NCBI GenBank assembly: GCA_964565795.1
Contig: CAZMGC010000001.1
Location: forward strand, 4,160 to 68,159
Direction of reading: 5' to 3'
From: 2-01-FULL-39-10-A sp964565795
GTDB taxonomy: Bacteria; Patescibacteriota; Microgenomatia; Levybacterales; UBA12049
DNA: 64,000 bases
Made by a program: the position numbers and the translations under genes. Positions 48,133 to 56,751 of the stretch are shown here, piece by piece (the stretch's first letter is position 1; every line of letters starts with the position of its first letter). The notes under the pieces were generated by a model. That model was not told the origin of the DNA, made no database searches, and worked only from the letters and a program-made list of their open reading frames with translations.

Positions 48133-49797
48133 ATGAAGCAAAAATTATTTGTACTCTCACTTTCATTGTTTGTTTTCCTTACATTTAGGACAAGTGCATA
48201 TGCCGAAAAAATCGATTCTTTTGATGTAGGTATCGTTGCGCATAAAAATGGCGTAATGGATGTTACGGAGACTATAAAATACGATTTTGAATATGGTAAT
48301 AGACATGGAATTTTTAGATATATTCCTCTTTATTCAAGAGTAGGGGATTTATATCGAGTAATTAAGATTGATAATGTTAAGGTTGAGAGAAATGGTAAGA
48401 AAGAAAAGTTTGAAACCACTAAAACTCGCGAACAAATATATTTTAAAATTGGAAACGCAAATAAAGAAATAACCGGAAAACATACTTATAAAATTTCTTA
48501 CACTGTAGAAAATGGGATTGGAAGTAATTATGAAACACATGATGAGATTTATTGGAATGTAACAGGAAATGACTGGCTTATTCCAATTGAAAAAGCATCT
48601 GTAAATTTAACAACTGATTTTGGGGTTAAAACTGACAGAGTAGCTTGTTTTACCAGAGACGCGACATTAAACGCACAGTTTTGTAGGTTCCCAATAAATG
48701 TTTATAATCCTATTACAACCACTTCAAGATTAAATCCAGGTGAAGGTCTGACGGTCGTTTATGGATTCCCGGTAAATACATTTCCTAAAAGTATACTTCT
48801 TAAAGAGTTACCAAAAAGTATTGGAGAGAAATTATTAGGATTTATTCTTGAAAACATATTGATTATTTATCTATTTATTAATTTATTTATTCCAGCTGTA
48901 ATTTTTTCCTGGTACCAAAAAACAAAAAACAAAAAACGATTTGGAAAACCAACTGTTAATTTTGAAATTCCAAAAGATGAATCTGGGAAAAGAATTGCAC
49001 CGGCTTTAGCAGGAACGATTGATACCGCACGGCTTGAGCGAGATGATGTGGTAGCGACACTTTTTGATTTGGCGATTAGAAAATATATAAAACTAGAAGA
49101 AGTAAAAAATAAAAAAACTTTAGCACCAGATAAAGTGACGCAAAAAATTATAAAACTTAAAGAAAAGGATAGTAGTCTCACGAAATTTGAAGAAGATTTA
49201 TATGATCGTTTGTTTGAGAATGGGAAAGAAGTGGATGCAGATACACTAAAAAAAGATTTCTATAAAACATATGCGGATATGGAAAAAAGCGTATTTGCGT
49301 CTCTTGTTGAAAGGAAATATTTTATTAAAAATCCAAAAGTTCAAAGAGGATTTTTATTAGTCTTTGGTTTGATGGCACTCTTTACATCAAATATTATCTT
49401 AGGTGTAATTCTAATTTATCTCTCAAGAAAACTTATTGGCAGAACTATTTTAGGAGATGAGCTTGACCACAAGATTGATGGATTAAAATTATTTCTTAAG
49501 TCGATGGACAGAAATTATAAATGGCAAGCTGAAAAATTTTATACTGTCGAAGCAATGATTCCATATGCAATGGCGTTAGGGTACATTGATGAATTTATGG
49601 AGCAACTGAAAATTATAAAACCAGATTATAATCCTATTTGGTATCATGGATATTCAGGAGGTTTTTACAAATCTTATTCTTCTTTTTCATCAGGAATGAG
49701 CGCAAATATGACTACTTCGGCTCCGAGTTCTTCATCTGGTTTTTCTGGAGGTTCATCAGGTGGTGGGGGTGGAGGAGGTGGAGGGGGAAGCTGGTAA
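48133..49797 (+). CDS. DUF2207-type membrane protein with poly-Gly tail
   Basis: 554 residues. Signal peptide (~1-24), an extracellular beta domain (~27-215, with ETIKYDFEYGNRHGIFRYIPLY typical of DUF2207) and membrane helices near ~240-262 and ~405-430. A cytoplasmic helical region lies between (LERDDVVATLFDLAIRKYIKLEEVK), and the C-terminus is Ser/Gly-rich, ending in ten Gly, Ser, Trp. This layout, including the SGGGGGGGG tail, is common to DUF2207 proteins, whose function is unknown. It shares interlocked promoters with the divergent EEP gene. Confidence 0.82.
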   Translation: MKQKLFVLSLSLFVFLTFRTSAYAEKIDSFDVGIVAHKNGVMDVTETIKYDFEYGNRHGIFRYIPLYSRVGDLYRVIKIDNVKVERNGKKEKFETTKTREQIYFKIGNANKEITGKHTYKISYTVENGIGSNYETHDEIYWNVTGNDWLIPIEKASVNLTTDFGVKTDRVACFTRDATLNAQFCRFPINVYNPITTTSRLNPGEGLTVVYGFPVNTFPKSILLKELPKSIGEKLLGFILENILIIYLFINLFIPAVIFSWYQKTKNKKRFGKPTVNFEIPKDESGKRIAPALAGTIDTARLERDDVVATLFDLAIRKYIKLEEVKNKKTLAPDKVTQKIIKLKEKDSSLTKFEEDLYDRLFENGKEVDADTLKKDFYKTYADMEKSVFASLVERKYFIKNPKVQRGFLLVFGLMALFTSNIILGVILIYLSRKLIGRTILGDELDHKIDGLKLFLKSMDRNYKWQAEKFYTVEAMIPYAMALGYIDEFMEQLKIIKPDYNPIWYHGYSGGFYKSYSSFSSGMSANMTTSAPSSSSGFSGGSSGGGGGGGGGGSW

Positions 49798-49864
49798 GTT
49801 TGCGTATTGCAATCGGCGGTAATAATTGATCTAATCATATTAGACAGAGAAGGGGGTGAATTAA

Positions 49865-50287
49865 ATGATCGAAGTAAATTACTTAGCATTAATTTTAGCA
49901 GTGGTCGTATCGATGGCGATTGGATTTGCATATTACATGAATCCGATTATTGCAAAACCATGGATGAAATTGATGGGGTATTCCAAAGAAGACGTGAAGC
50001 CAACTGGAAATGAAATGGCAAAAATGTACGGAACTAGTGCGGTGCTAGCTTTAGTTACAGCTTTTGTTTTGTCTCATGTCATGACTATGTCAATTGCGTA
50101 TTTTAATTATTCTCCTGTAATGACTGGATTAATGAGTGCGTTCTGGATGTGGTTAGGATTTATAATGCCGGTCCAGGCAACAGATGTTTTATTTAGCAAA
50201 AAACCAATTAAGCTTTTTGCAATAAATACATTTCATCAATTGCTTTCATTACTGGGAATGGGAATTGTGATTGGGTTGGTTAGATAG
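49865..50287 (+). CDS. DUF1761-like membrane protein
   Basis: 140 residues with four membrane helices: ~5-25, ~58-78, ~88-108 and ~117-138. The first loop contains YYMNPIIAKPWMKLMGYSKEDV and the third helix MSAFWMWLGFIMPVQATDVLF, which match the DUF1761 pattern; function unknown. A strong AGGGGGTG ribosome site lies 6 bases before the ATG. It follows the DUF2207 gene by 67 bases. Confidence 0.75.
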   Translation: MIEVNYLALILAVVVSMAIGFAYYMNPIIAKPWMKLMGYSKEDVKPTGNEMAKMYGTSAVLALVTAFVLSHVMTMSIAYFNYSPVMTGLMSAFWMWLGFIMPVQATDVLFSKKPIKLFAINTFHQLLSLLGMGIVIGLVR

Positions 50288-50296
50288 GAAATTCCT

Positions 50297-50310
50297 CCCG
50301 ATTAATCGGG
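50297..50310. promoter_or_regulatory. Perfect palindrome before purK
   Basis: CCCGATTAATCGGG, 1 base before the -35 TTGACA. A close relative with the same following bases precedes the gene at 34206-34622. It may be an operator for the purine operon, or the stem of a terminator for the gene upstream. Confidence 0.5.
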
Positions 50311-50311
50311 G

Positions 50312-50339
50312 TTGACAAAAGCTAGAAAATAAATAAAAT
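50312..50339 (+). promoter_or_regulatory. Purine operon promoter
   Basis: TTGACA (50312-50317), 16 bases, TAAAAT (50334-50339), 9 bases to the purK ATG. Genes from purK to purQ overlap or nearly touch, so this should drive the whole cluster. Confidence 0.65.
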
Positions 50340-50348
50340 CAAAGCATA

Positions 50349-51482
50349 ATGATTTATCCCGCAGTTATTGGCATAGTGGGCGGTGGGCAATTAGGAAAAA
50401 TGATGACGTACGCTGCCAAGAAAATGGGATTTACTGTTATTGTTACGGATCCTACCCCTGAAAGTCCCGCTGGTCAAATTGCAGATAGACAGTTAATTGG
50501 TGGATACAAAGACGAAAAAGTTACAAGAGAACTCGCCAAGTTAGTGGATGTAATCACAGTAGATGCAGAATTTGTAAACGATGAAGTTTTATTAGAGATT
50601 GAAAAGACTGGAAAAGAAATTCATCCAAAACCAATAACAATTACCATAATTAAAGACAAATTAAAGCAAAAAGAATTCCTCAAAAAAAATAAGATTCCAA
50701 CTGCAGATTTTATATCAGTAAGCTCCAAGGAAGATATTGAAAAGGCAATTAAAAAATTTGGATTACCGATTTTATTGAAAGCGCGTGAAGATGCATACGA
50801 TGGGAAGGGGAATTTCGTAATTAGAAAAGTAAGTGATATTGAAAAAGGAATTGAAAAACTTTCAGGCAGGAGTCTTTATGTGGAAAAATTTGTTCCTTTT
50901 ACTAAAGAGCTTGCGGTTATGGTTGCGAAAAGTATAAAAGGAGAAATTAAAACCTACCCGGTCGTAGAGACAATTCACATAAATAATGTTTGCGATACTG
51001 TCATAGCGCCAGCGAAAATTTCAAGAGCGGCTTCTAAGAATGCTGAGAAATTGGCAAGAAAAACTGTTAATAAATTAAAAGGCGCAGGCGTATTCGGAAT
51101 TGAAATGTTTCTTATAAAAGGAGAAAAAGTATTGATAAATGAAATTGCACCCCGTGTTCATAACTCCGGGCACTATTCGATTGAAGCTTCGATAACTTCT
51201 CAATTTGAACAACACATTAGAGCAATTACAGGTTTACCTCTTGGCTCAACTGATTTAATTGTTAAGTCTGCAGTGATGAAAAATATTTTGGGTAAAAAAG
51301 AGGGGCCAGGATATCCTAAGGGAATTGAAAAAGCATTAAGAATTCCTGGAGTTTCATATCATCTTTATGGAAAAAAAGATTCAAGGGTTGGGAGAAAAAT
51401 GGGGCATATAACTGTGGTAGGAGACTCACTTGAAGAGAATTTAAAGAAAGCTAATAAAGCAAGAAAGGCATTAACTATATGA
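50349..51482 (+). CDS. purK: N5-carboxyaminoimidazole ribonucleotide synthase
   Basis: 377 residues. ATP-grasp enzyme that carboxylates AIR with bicarbonate and ATP. GIVGGGQLGKMM is the N-terminal signature, FGLPILLKAREDAYDGKGNFVI the ATP-grasp loop, EKFVPFTKELAVMVA and NEIAPRVHNSGHYSIEAS the active-site segment that distinguishes PurK. First gene of the operon; it overlaps purE by 4 bases. Use of PurK plus PurE means the bacterial two-step route. Confidence 0.95.
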   Translation: MIYPAVIGIVGGGQLGKMMTYAAKKMGFTVIVTDPTPESPAGQIADRQLIGGYKDEKVTRELAKLVDVITVDAEFVNDEVLLEIEKTGKEIHPKPITITIIKDKLKQKEFLKKNKIPTADFISVSSKEDIEKAIKKFGLPILLKAREDAYDGKGNFVIRKVSDIEKGIEKLSGRSLYVEKFVPFTKELAVMVAKSIKGEIKTYPVVETIHINNVCDTVIAPAKISRAASKNAEKLARKTVNKLKGAGVFGIEMFLIKGEKVLINEIAPRVHNSGHYSIEASITSQFEQHIRAITGLPLGSTDLIVKSAVMKNILGKKEGPGYPKGIEKALRIPGVSYHLYGKKDSRVGRKMGHITVVGDSLEENLKKANKARKALTI

Positions 51483-51994
51483 AAAAAGATGTTGCCATAG
51501 TTATGGGTTCTGATTCAGATTTGCCAATTATGAAAGAAGCAGCAGAAATTCTTGAGGCATTTAATATTTCTTTCGAACTCACAATCGTTTCAGCACATAG
51601 AACTCCAGAAAGATTATTTAATTTCGCAAAATCAGCAGAAAAAAAAGGTTTTAAAGTAATTATTGCAGGTGCGGGAGGATCAGCGCATTTACCAGGAATG
51701 CTAGCATCTTTGACACCTCTTCCAGTTATAGGTGTTCCAGTTAAAGGAAGATCGTTTGAAGGGTTAGATTCATTAATGTCTATCGTTCAAATGCCACCTG
51801 GTATTCCAGTAGCGACAGTAGCAGTAAATGGTGCAAAAAACGCAGGAATTTTAGCTGCTAGTATAATTGGATCTAGTAATAAAAAGATATTAAATAAAGT
51901 TTCTGATTATAAAAAAGCCTTAGAAGAAGAAGTGTCTGAGAAATTTACAAAACTTGAAAAAATTGGATATAAAAAATATTTAGATGAAAAATAA
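51479..51994 (+). CDS. purE: N5-CAIR mutase
   Basis: 171 residues. It moves the carboxylate of N5-CAIR to give CAIR. MGSDSDLPIMKEA, the catalytic His in VSAHRTPERL, and AGAGGSAHLPGMLASLTPLPVIGVPV are the class I PurE signature; SIVQMPPGIPVATVAV completes the octamer interface. It is coupled to purK by ATGA and overlaps the Nudix-purC gene by 11 bases. Confidence 0.96.
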   Translation: MKKDVAIVMGSDSDLPIMKEAAEILEAFNISFELTIVSAHRTPERLFNFAKSAEKKGFKVIIAGAGGSAHLPGMLASLTPLPVIGVPVKGRSFEGLDSLMSIVQMPPGIPVATVAVNGAKNAGILAASIIGSSNKKILNKVSDYKKALEEEVSEKFTKLEKIGYKKYLDEK

Positions 51995-53441
51995 AAGTCA
52001 AAACGAAAAAGTTGATATTGTAGACAAGAATTTAGAAACTCTTTATAAAACCACGAAAAAAGACGCTCACGAAAAAGGATTATTGCATAAAACTGTAATT
52101 GCAGAGGTAGTAGATTCAAAAGGAAATTACCTATTGGTAAAACAGGCGCCTGACAGGCAGGACGCTGGGAAGTTTGTTTCTCCAGTGGGTGGGCACGTGA
52201 GATCAAGAGAATCCGATGAAGATGCACTAAAAAGGGAAGCATTAGAAGAATTGGGAATAAAAAATTTTAATTATGAATATCTAGGAAAGATTATTTTTAA
52301 TCGTAAGATTCTGGGTAGACGCGAAAATCACTATTTTATAATTTACAAAATTAGATGGGATAAAAAAATAAAACTAAATCACGAGTCTGTAGATTTTAAG
52401 TGGTTTAGCGTTAAAGAGCTTAGAAATGACTTAAAAAATAATCGGGATATTTTTGGAGCAGCTTATTTAACATGTCCACTGGAGATGTATTTAGGTGAAG
52501 TTAAAAAAAGTTCCCAAAAAACTAAAAATGAATTAATCAAATCTGTAGATCTGAAAGGATACGGTAAAAAATATCAGGGGAAAGTTAGAGACTGTTATAT
52601 AGTTGGAGAAAAAAGAATTTTAATTACAACTGATAGAATTTCTGCATTTGATGTGATTCTCGGATTTATACCAGAAAAGGGTGCAGTTTTAAATCAACTG
52701 GCAGCATTTTGGTTTGAAAAAACAAAGGACATTATTCCGAATCATCTTATTTCTGTTCCTCATCCCAATGTTAGTATTGTTAAAAATGTAAAACTTATTC
52801 CAATTGAAATGGTTGTAAGGGGCTATATTAGCGGAGTTACTAATACATCAATTTGGGGAAGTTATCAAAAAGGCGAAAGAGTTATATATGGAATTAAATT
52901 TCCGGATGGACTTAAGAAAAATCAAAAACTAAAAACACCAGTCATAACTCCGACAACAAAAGCTGAAAGCGGACATGATGAGCGGCTAACGGAGAAAGAA
53001 GTAATTGATCGAAAAATAGTTACTCTTGCTATTTGGAGACAGATGAAAAAAGCTGCGCTGAAATTATACGAGAGAGGATCGAATATCTGTGGTAAGGCAG
53101 GGATTATTTTGGTAGACACCAAATATGAGTTTGGTTTGGATTCAAATGGGAAACTAGTCTTAATAGATGAAATTCATACGCCTGATTCATCTAGGTTTTG
53201 GATTAAAAAAACATATAAAGATCGCATTGAGAAAGGTTTAGAGCCGGAAAATTTTGATAAAGAATTTTTAAGACTTTGGTATGCAAAAAGAGGTTATAAA
53301 GGGGATGGAAAACCACCAAAAATGCCGACAGCACTTGCAAATCAGGTAAGTAAACGTTATATTCAAGTATATAAAAAGATCACTGGTAGAAGACTAGAGA
53401 AAGAAAGCATTTCGATAAAAAACATAAAAATTCAAATCTAG
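51984..53441 (+). CDS. purC: Nudix hydrolase - SAICAR synthetase fusion
   Basis: 485 residues. Residues ~1-170 form a Nudix domain with an exact box at 70-92 (G-x5-E-x7-RE-x2-EE-x-G-I, GGHVRSRESDEDALKREALE), preceded by KVDIVDKN...GLLHKTV as in the YfcD/IPP-isomerase-like Nudix group. Residues ~180-485 are PurC: YQGKVRDCYIVGEKRILITTDRISAFD, EMVVRGYISG, TPTTKAESGHDERLT and LIDEIHTPDSSRFW. PurC joins aspartate to CAIR using ATP. No stop or frameshift separates the parts, and the start overlaps purE by 11 bases. The Nudix part may cleanse nucleotides or intermediates; that is inference. Confidence 0.9.
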   Translation: MKNKSQNEKVDIVDKNLETLYKTTKKDAHEKGLLHKTVIAEVVDSKGNYLLVKQAPDRQDAGKFVSPVGGHVRSRESDEDALKREALEELGIKNFNYEYLGKIIFNRKILGRRENHYFIIYKIRWDKKIKLNHESVDFKWFSVKELRNDLKNNRDIFGAAYLTCPLEMYLGEVKKSSQKTKNELIKSVDLKGYGKKYQGKVRDCYIVGEKRILITTDRISAFDVILGFIPEKGAVLNQLAAFWFEKTKDIIPNHLISVPHPNVSIVKNVKLIPIEMVVRGYISGVTNTSIWGSYQKGERVIYGIKFPDGLKKNQKLKTPVITPTTKAESGHDERLTEKEVIDRKIVTLAIWRQMKKAALKLYERGSNICGKAGIILVDTKYEFGLDSNGKLVLIDEIHTPDSSRFWIKKTYKDRIEKGLEPENFDKEFLRLWYAKRGYKGDGKPPKMPTALANQVSKRYIQVYKKITGRRLEKESISIKNIKIQI

Positions 53442-53444
53442 CTG

Positions 53445-54860
53445 ATGACTTTAAAAGATCCAGACAAGATTAACGAAAAGTGTGCACTTTTTGGAATATA
53501 CGGTAGAAAGGGACTTCAGGCTGCAAGATTAACTTACTTCGGGCTTTACACACTTCAGCATAGAGGGCAAGAGAGCTCAGGAATTTCCGCATCCAATGGA
53601 AAACAACTCAGGACACATAAGGCACAGGGATTAGTCGCTCAGGTTTATAGTGAAGAAAATTTAAAAGAATTAAAAGGGCATATGGCAATCGGGCATAATC
53701 GATATGCTACTTCTGGGGGTGTTCACGATACACATATTCAGCCAGTTACTTCACGAAGGGGCCCTGATGATGTATTGGTTTTAGCTCATAACGGAAATCT
53801 TCCGGTTACGGATAATCTTTCTAAATTTCTTAAAGAGCAGGGATTTTATACTGATGGATTAAATGATTCGGAATTAATGCACCAAGTAATTAGATATTTT
53901 TTAGTAAAAACAGGATCAATTGAAGAAGCAATTAAAAAATCTTTTCCAATGTTTAAGGGAGCATTTTGTCTTTTAGTTATGACAAAAGATAAGATTGTAG
54001 CAGTTAGAGATTCATATGGAATTAGACCACTTTCAATTGGAAGATTAGGGGGAGGGTATGTATTCTCTTCGGAAACTTGCGCAATAGATACAGTAGATGG
54101 AATTTATTTAAGAGATATAAAGCCAGGGGAAATGGTAGTTGTTGATTCAAAAGGAATGAAGTCGTATCAGCTAGAAAAGCCCAATCCTAAATTAGACATT
54201 TTCGAATTTGTTTATTTTGCAAGACCTGATAGTTATTTAATGGGAAAAAGTGTATATGAGGTTAGAAAAAATATGGGAATTCAGCTTGCTAAGGAAAATC
54301 CTATAAAAGCAGATATGGTAATTCCAGTTCCGGATTCATCAGTTCCTGCAGCAATCGGTTATGCATCTAAGTTAAAAATTCCCTTAGAGTTTGCGCTAAC
54401 AAAAAATAGGTATATTGGACGTACTTTTATTATGCCGGATCAGCATTTGAGAGAAAGAGGAGTTGAGATGAAGCATAATCCAATTGGAGAAACTATAAAG
54501 GGAAAAACAGTAGTAGTGATTGATGATTCAATAGTCAGGGGAACAACATCAAAAAAACTCGTGTCGATGCTAAAAAGAAATGGAGCTAAAAAAGTCCATC
54601 TAATTTCTTCATCGCCTCCTGTGAAATATCCAGACTTCTATGGAATCGATACGCCAACCCAAAAGCATTTAATTGGAGCAAATATGAGTATTCCAGCGAT
54701 TAAAAAATTTACCGGTGCAGACTCTTTATATTTTCTGTCATATAAAGGGCTCTTAAAAGCAATCGGCATTCCAGAGGATAATTTATGCACAGCATGTTTT
54801 ACTGGAGAATACCCGATTGATATAGGTAAAAAAGCTAGACAAATAAATTTTAATTGTTAA
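53445..54860 (+). CDS. purF: Amidophosphoribosyltransferase
   Basis: 471 residues. It commits PRPP to purines by replacing pyrophosphate with the amide of glutamine. A 12-residue propeptide precedes the nucleophile in KCALFGIYG; YTLQHRGQESSG, GHNRYATSG and HNGNLPV follow, and the PRPP loop is VVVIDDSIVRGTTSKKL. Of the four cluster Cys of the B. subtilis type, three positions are kept (SSETCAID, LCTACFTG) but the one in 'HPCFYGID' is Asp here (YPDFYGID). Its stop overlaps purN by one base. Confidence 0.95.
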   Translation: MTLKDPDKINEKCALFGIYGRKGLQAARLTYFGLYTLQHRGQESSGISASNGKQLRTHKAQGLVAQVYSEENLKELKGHMAIGHNRYATSGGVHDTHIQPVTSRRGPDDVLVLAHNGNLPVTDNLSKFLKEQGFYTDGLNDSELMHQVIRYFLVKTGSIEEAIKKSFPMFKGAFCLLVMTKDKIVAVRDSYGIRPLSIGRLGGGYVFSSETCAIDTVDGIYLRDIKPGEMVVVDSKGMKSYQLEKPNPKLDIFEFVYFARPDSYLMGKSVYEVRKNMGIQLAKENPIKADMVIPVPDSSVPAAIGYASKLKIPLEFALTKNRYIGRTFIMPDQHLRERGVEMKHNPIGETIKGKTVVVIDDSIVRGTTSKKLVSMLKRNGAKKVHLISSSPPVKYPDFYGIDTPTQKHLIGANMSIPAIKKFTGADSLYFLSYKGLLKAIGIPEDNLCTACFTGEYPIDIGKKARQINFNC

Positions 54861-55456
54861 TGAAGTATCTTGCAGTATTAATCTCCAATGCAGGAACGGG
54901 ATCAAATCTACAGGCAATAATTGACGCAATAAAAAATAAAAAACTTAATGCTAAGATAAGCGTTGTCATTAGTAGTGATAAAGATGCGTATGGTCTAGTA
55001 AGGGCAAAAGAAAATAATTTAAAAATTGAAATATCAAATCGAGAAAATTTATTACAAACTTTAAAAAAATACGACATCGATTATATTTGTTTGGCGGGTT
55101 GGAAATTGATAATTAATAATGATGTGATAAGCTATTATGAAAATAAAATTTTAAATCTTCATCCTGGTCTTATTCCTGACAGAATTAATAGTAAGGTAAT
55201 TAATCCCGATGGGACTTTTGGGTTTTGGAATAGGGGGAAATTAACAAATGTTGCAATTAAAAATTTTTTAGACAATAATTCAACCTATGCTGGATCATCA
55301 ATCCATTTTTTATCTAATGAATTTGATTTTGGAAAAGTAGTAGGTCGAACATTTGAAAAAATTAAAAAAAATGATGACATTGAAAGTTTATATAGGCGAT
55401 TGAAAGTTAAGGAGAATAAATTGTATATTTCGGTTTTAAAAAAACTTTGCAAATGA
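54860..55456 (+). CDS. purN: Phosphoribosylglycinamide formyltransferase
   Basis: 198 residues from the ATG at 54860 (TAATG overlap with purF). It transfers formyl from 10-formyl-THF to GAR. VLISNAGTGSNLQAIIDAI binds phosphate, ILNLHPGLIPD holds the catalytic Asn and His, and SIHFLSNEFDFGKVV the catalytic Asp. An extra ~10 residues (NPDGTFGFWNRGK) lie between LIPD and the AIKN helix, where most PurN have KGLDT-type sequence. Divergent but with all catalytic residues. ATGA overlap with purD. Confidence 0.88.
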   Translation: MKYLAVLISNAGTGSNLQAIIDAIKNKKLNAKISVVISSDKDAYGLVRAKENNLKIEISNRENLLQTLKKYDIDYICLAGWKLIINNDVISYYENKILNLHPGLIPDRINSKVINPDGTFGFWNRGKLTNVAIKNFLDNNSTYAGSSIHFLSNEFDFGKVVGRTFEKIKKNDDIESLYRRLKVKENKLYISVLKKLCK

Positions 55457-56751
55457 ATATTTTAATACTTGGTTCAGGTGGAAGAGAACATGCTATAGCA
55501 AATGCTTATGCAAAAAATAAAAAAATAAAAAAGATTTTTGTGTTACCAGGAAATCCATTTATGGATTTAACAAATAAAAAAGTCACATCAGTTCTGGATG
55601 TTTCTTCGACTGATTTTGAAAAAATAAAAGAAATAATTAATAAAAATAAAATTGATCTTGTTGATGTAGCGCAGGATGATCCGCTGGCACTTGGATTTGT
55701 AGATAAGATTACTGAACTTGGAATTAAAGCCTTTGGTCCCACAAAAAAGGCTTCTGAAATTGAATGGAATAAAGAATGGTCAAGAAATTTTATGCTTAAA
55801 TATCATTTACCTATTCCAAAATTTAAATCTTTCAATTCTTTGTCTTCAGGTAGGTTTTATGTTAAATCACTTCGCGAACAAGAGTTATTCGTAAAAGCAT
55901 CAGGACTAGCGTTAGGAAAAGGTGCGATTAAAGCAAAAAATAAAAAAGAAGCATTAGTGGCGATTGATCAAATGAGGAATTTCGGAAATGCAGGAAAAAC
56001 TTATATCGTTGAAGAGGCAATGAATGGTGAAGAATTTTCACTTTTTGTAGTATGCGATGGAAATAATTACAAAATGCTTGGTTCTGCTCAAGATCATAAA
56101 ACTGTTTTTAACGGAGATGAGGGATTGAATACGGGAGGAATGGGTTGTGTTTCAAATCCTAAGATTATTTCAGCAAAAGTTCTAAAAGAAGTTGAAAATA
56201 AGATTTTAATCCCTTTTATGAAGGGGATGAAAAAAGAAGGCAGGGAGTATGCAGGAATATTATATGTAGGAGGAATGATTACTGGAAGTGGAATTAAGAT
56301 TGTAGAATTTAATTCAAGATGGGGGGATCCAGAGGCTGAAGTTTTGATTCCTGGTCTTAAAACAGATTATTTAGAAATTGTCGAAAGCGTAATAAATAAA
56401 AAACTTAATAGATTAAAAATAAAAACTGATAATCTTGTTCGAGTAAGTATTGCAGGTTGTAGTAAAGGGTATCCAGATAATTATTCAAGCGTAAAAGGAA
56501 AGAAGATAAATGGACTTGAAAATATTAATAAGCTGCCAAACATAACATTATTTGGAGCAGGAATTTCTAAATCGGGAAATAATTTTTTAGCAAATGGGGG
56601 AAGATTATTTCATGTTATGGCAGAAGGGTTAACAATATTACAAGCTAGACTCAGAGCATACGGAGCGATATCGATGATAAATATTTCAGGAAATAATTTA
56701 CATTACAGAACGGATATAGGTTGGAGGGATTTGGAAAGGGAAAATTCATGA
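55453..56751 (+). CDS. purD: Phosphoribosylamine-glycine ligase
   Basis: 432 residues from the ATG at 55453. ATP-grasp enzyme joining glycine to phosphoribosylamine. ILILGSGGREHAIANAY is the N-terminal signature; FVKASGLALGKGAIKAKNKKEA, EEAMNGEEFSLFVVCDG, AQDHKTVFNGDEGLNTGGMGCVS and EFNSRWGDPEAEVL are the ATP-grasp and active-site blocks. It is coupled on both sides by ATGA overlaps (purN before, purSL after). Confidence 0.95.
   Translation: MNILILGSGGREHAIANAYAKNKKIKKIFVLPGNPFMDLTNKKVTSVLDVSSTDFEKIKEIINKNKIDLVDVAQDDPLALGFVDKITELGIKAFGPTKKASEIEWNKEWSRNFMLKYHLPIPKFKSFNSLSSGRFYVKSLREQELFVKASGLALGKGAIKAKNKKEALVAIDQMRNFGNAGKTYIVEEAMNGEEFSLFVVCDGNNYKMLGSAQDHKTVFNGDEGLNTGGMGCVSNPKIISAKVLKEVENKILIPFMKGMKKEGREYAGILYVGGMITGSGIKIVEFNSRWGDPEAEVLIPGLKTDYLEIVESVINKKLNRLKIKTDNLVRVSIAGCSKGYPDNYSSVKGKKINGLENINKLPNITLFGAGISKSGNNFLANGGRLFHVMAEGLTILQARLRAYGAISMINISGNNLHYRTDIGWRDLERENS

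Noticed and set aside
49674..49931. Minus-strand frame with a poly-Pro tract
   Set aside because: Complement of the poly-Gly tail of the DUF2207-type protein.
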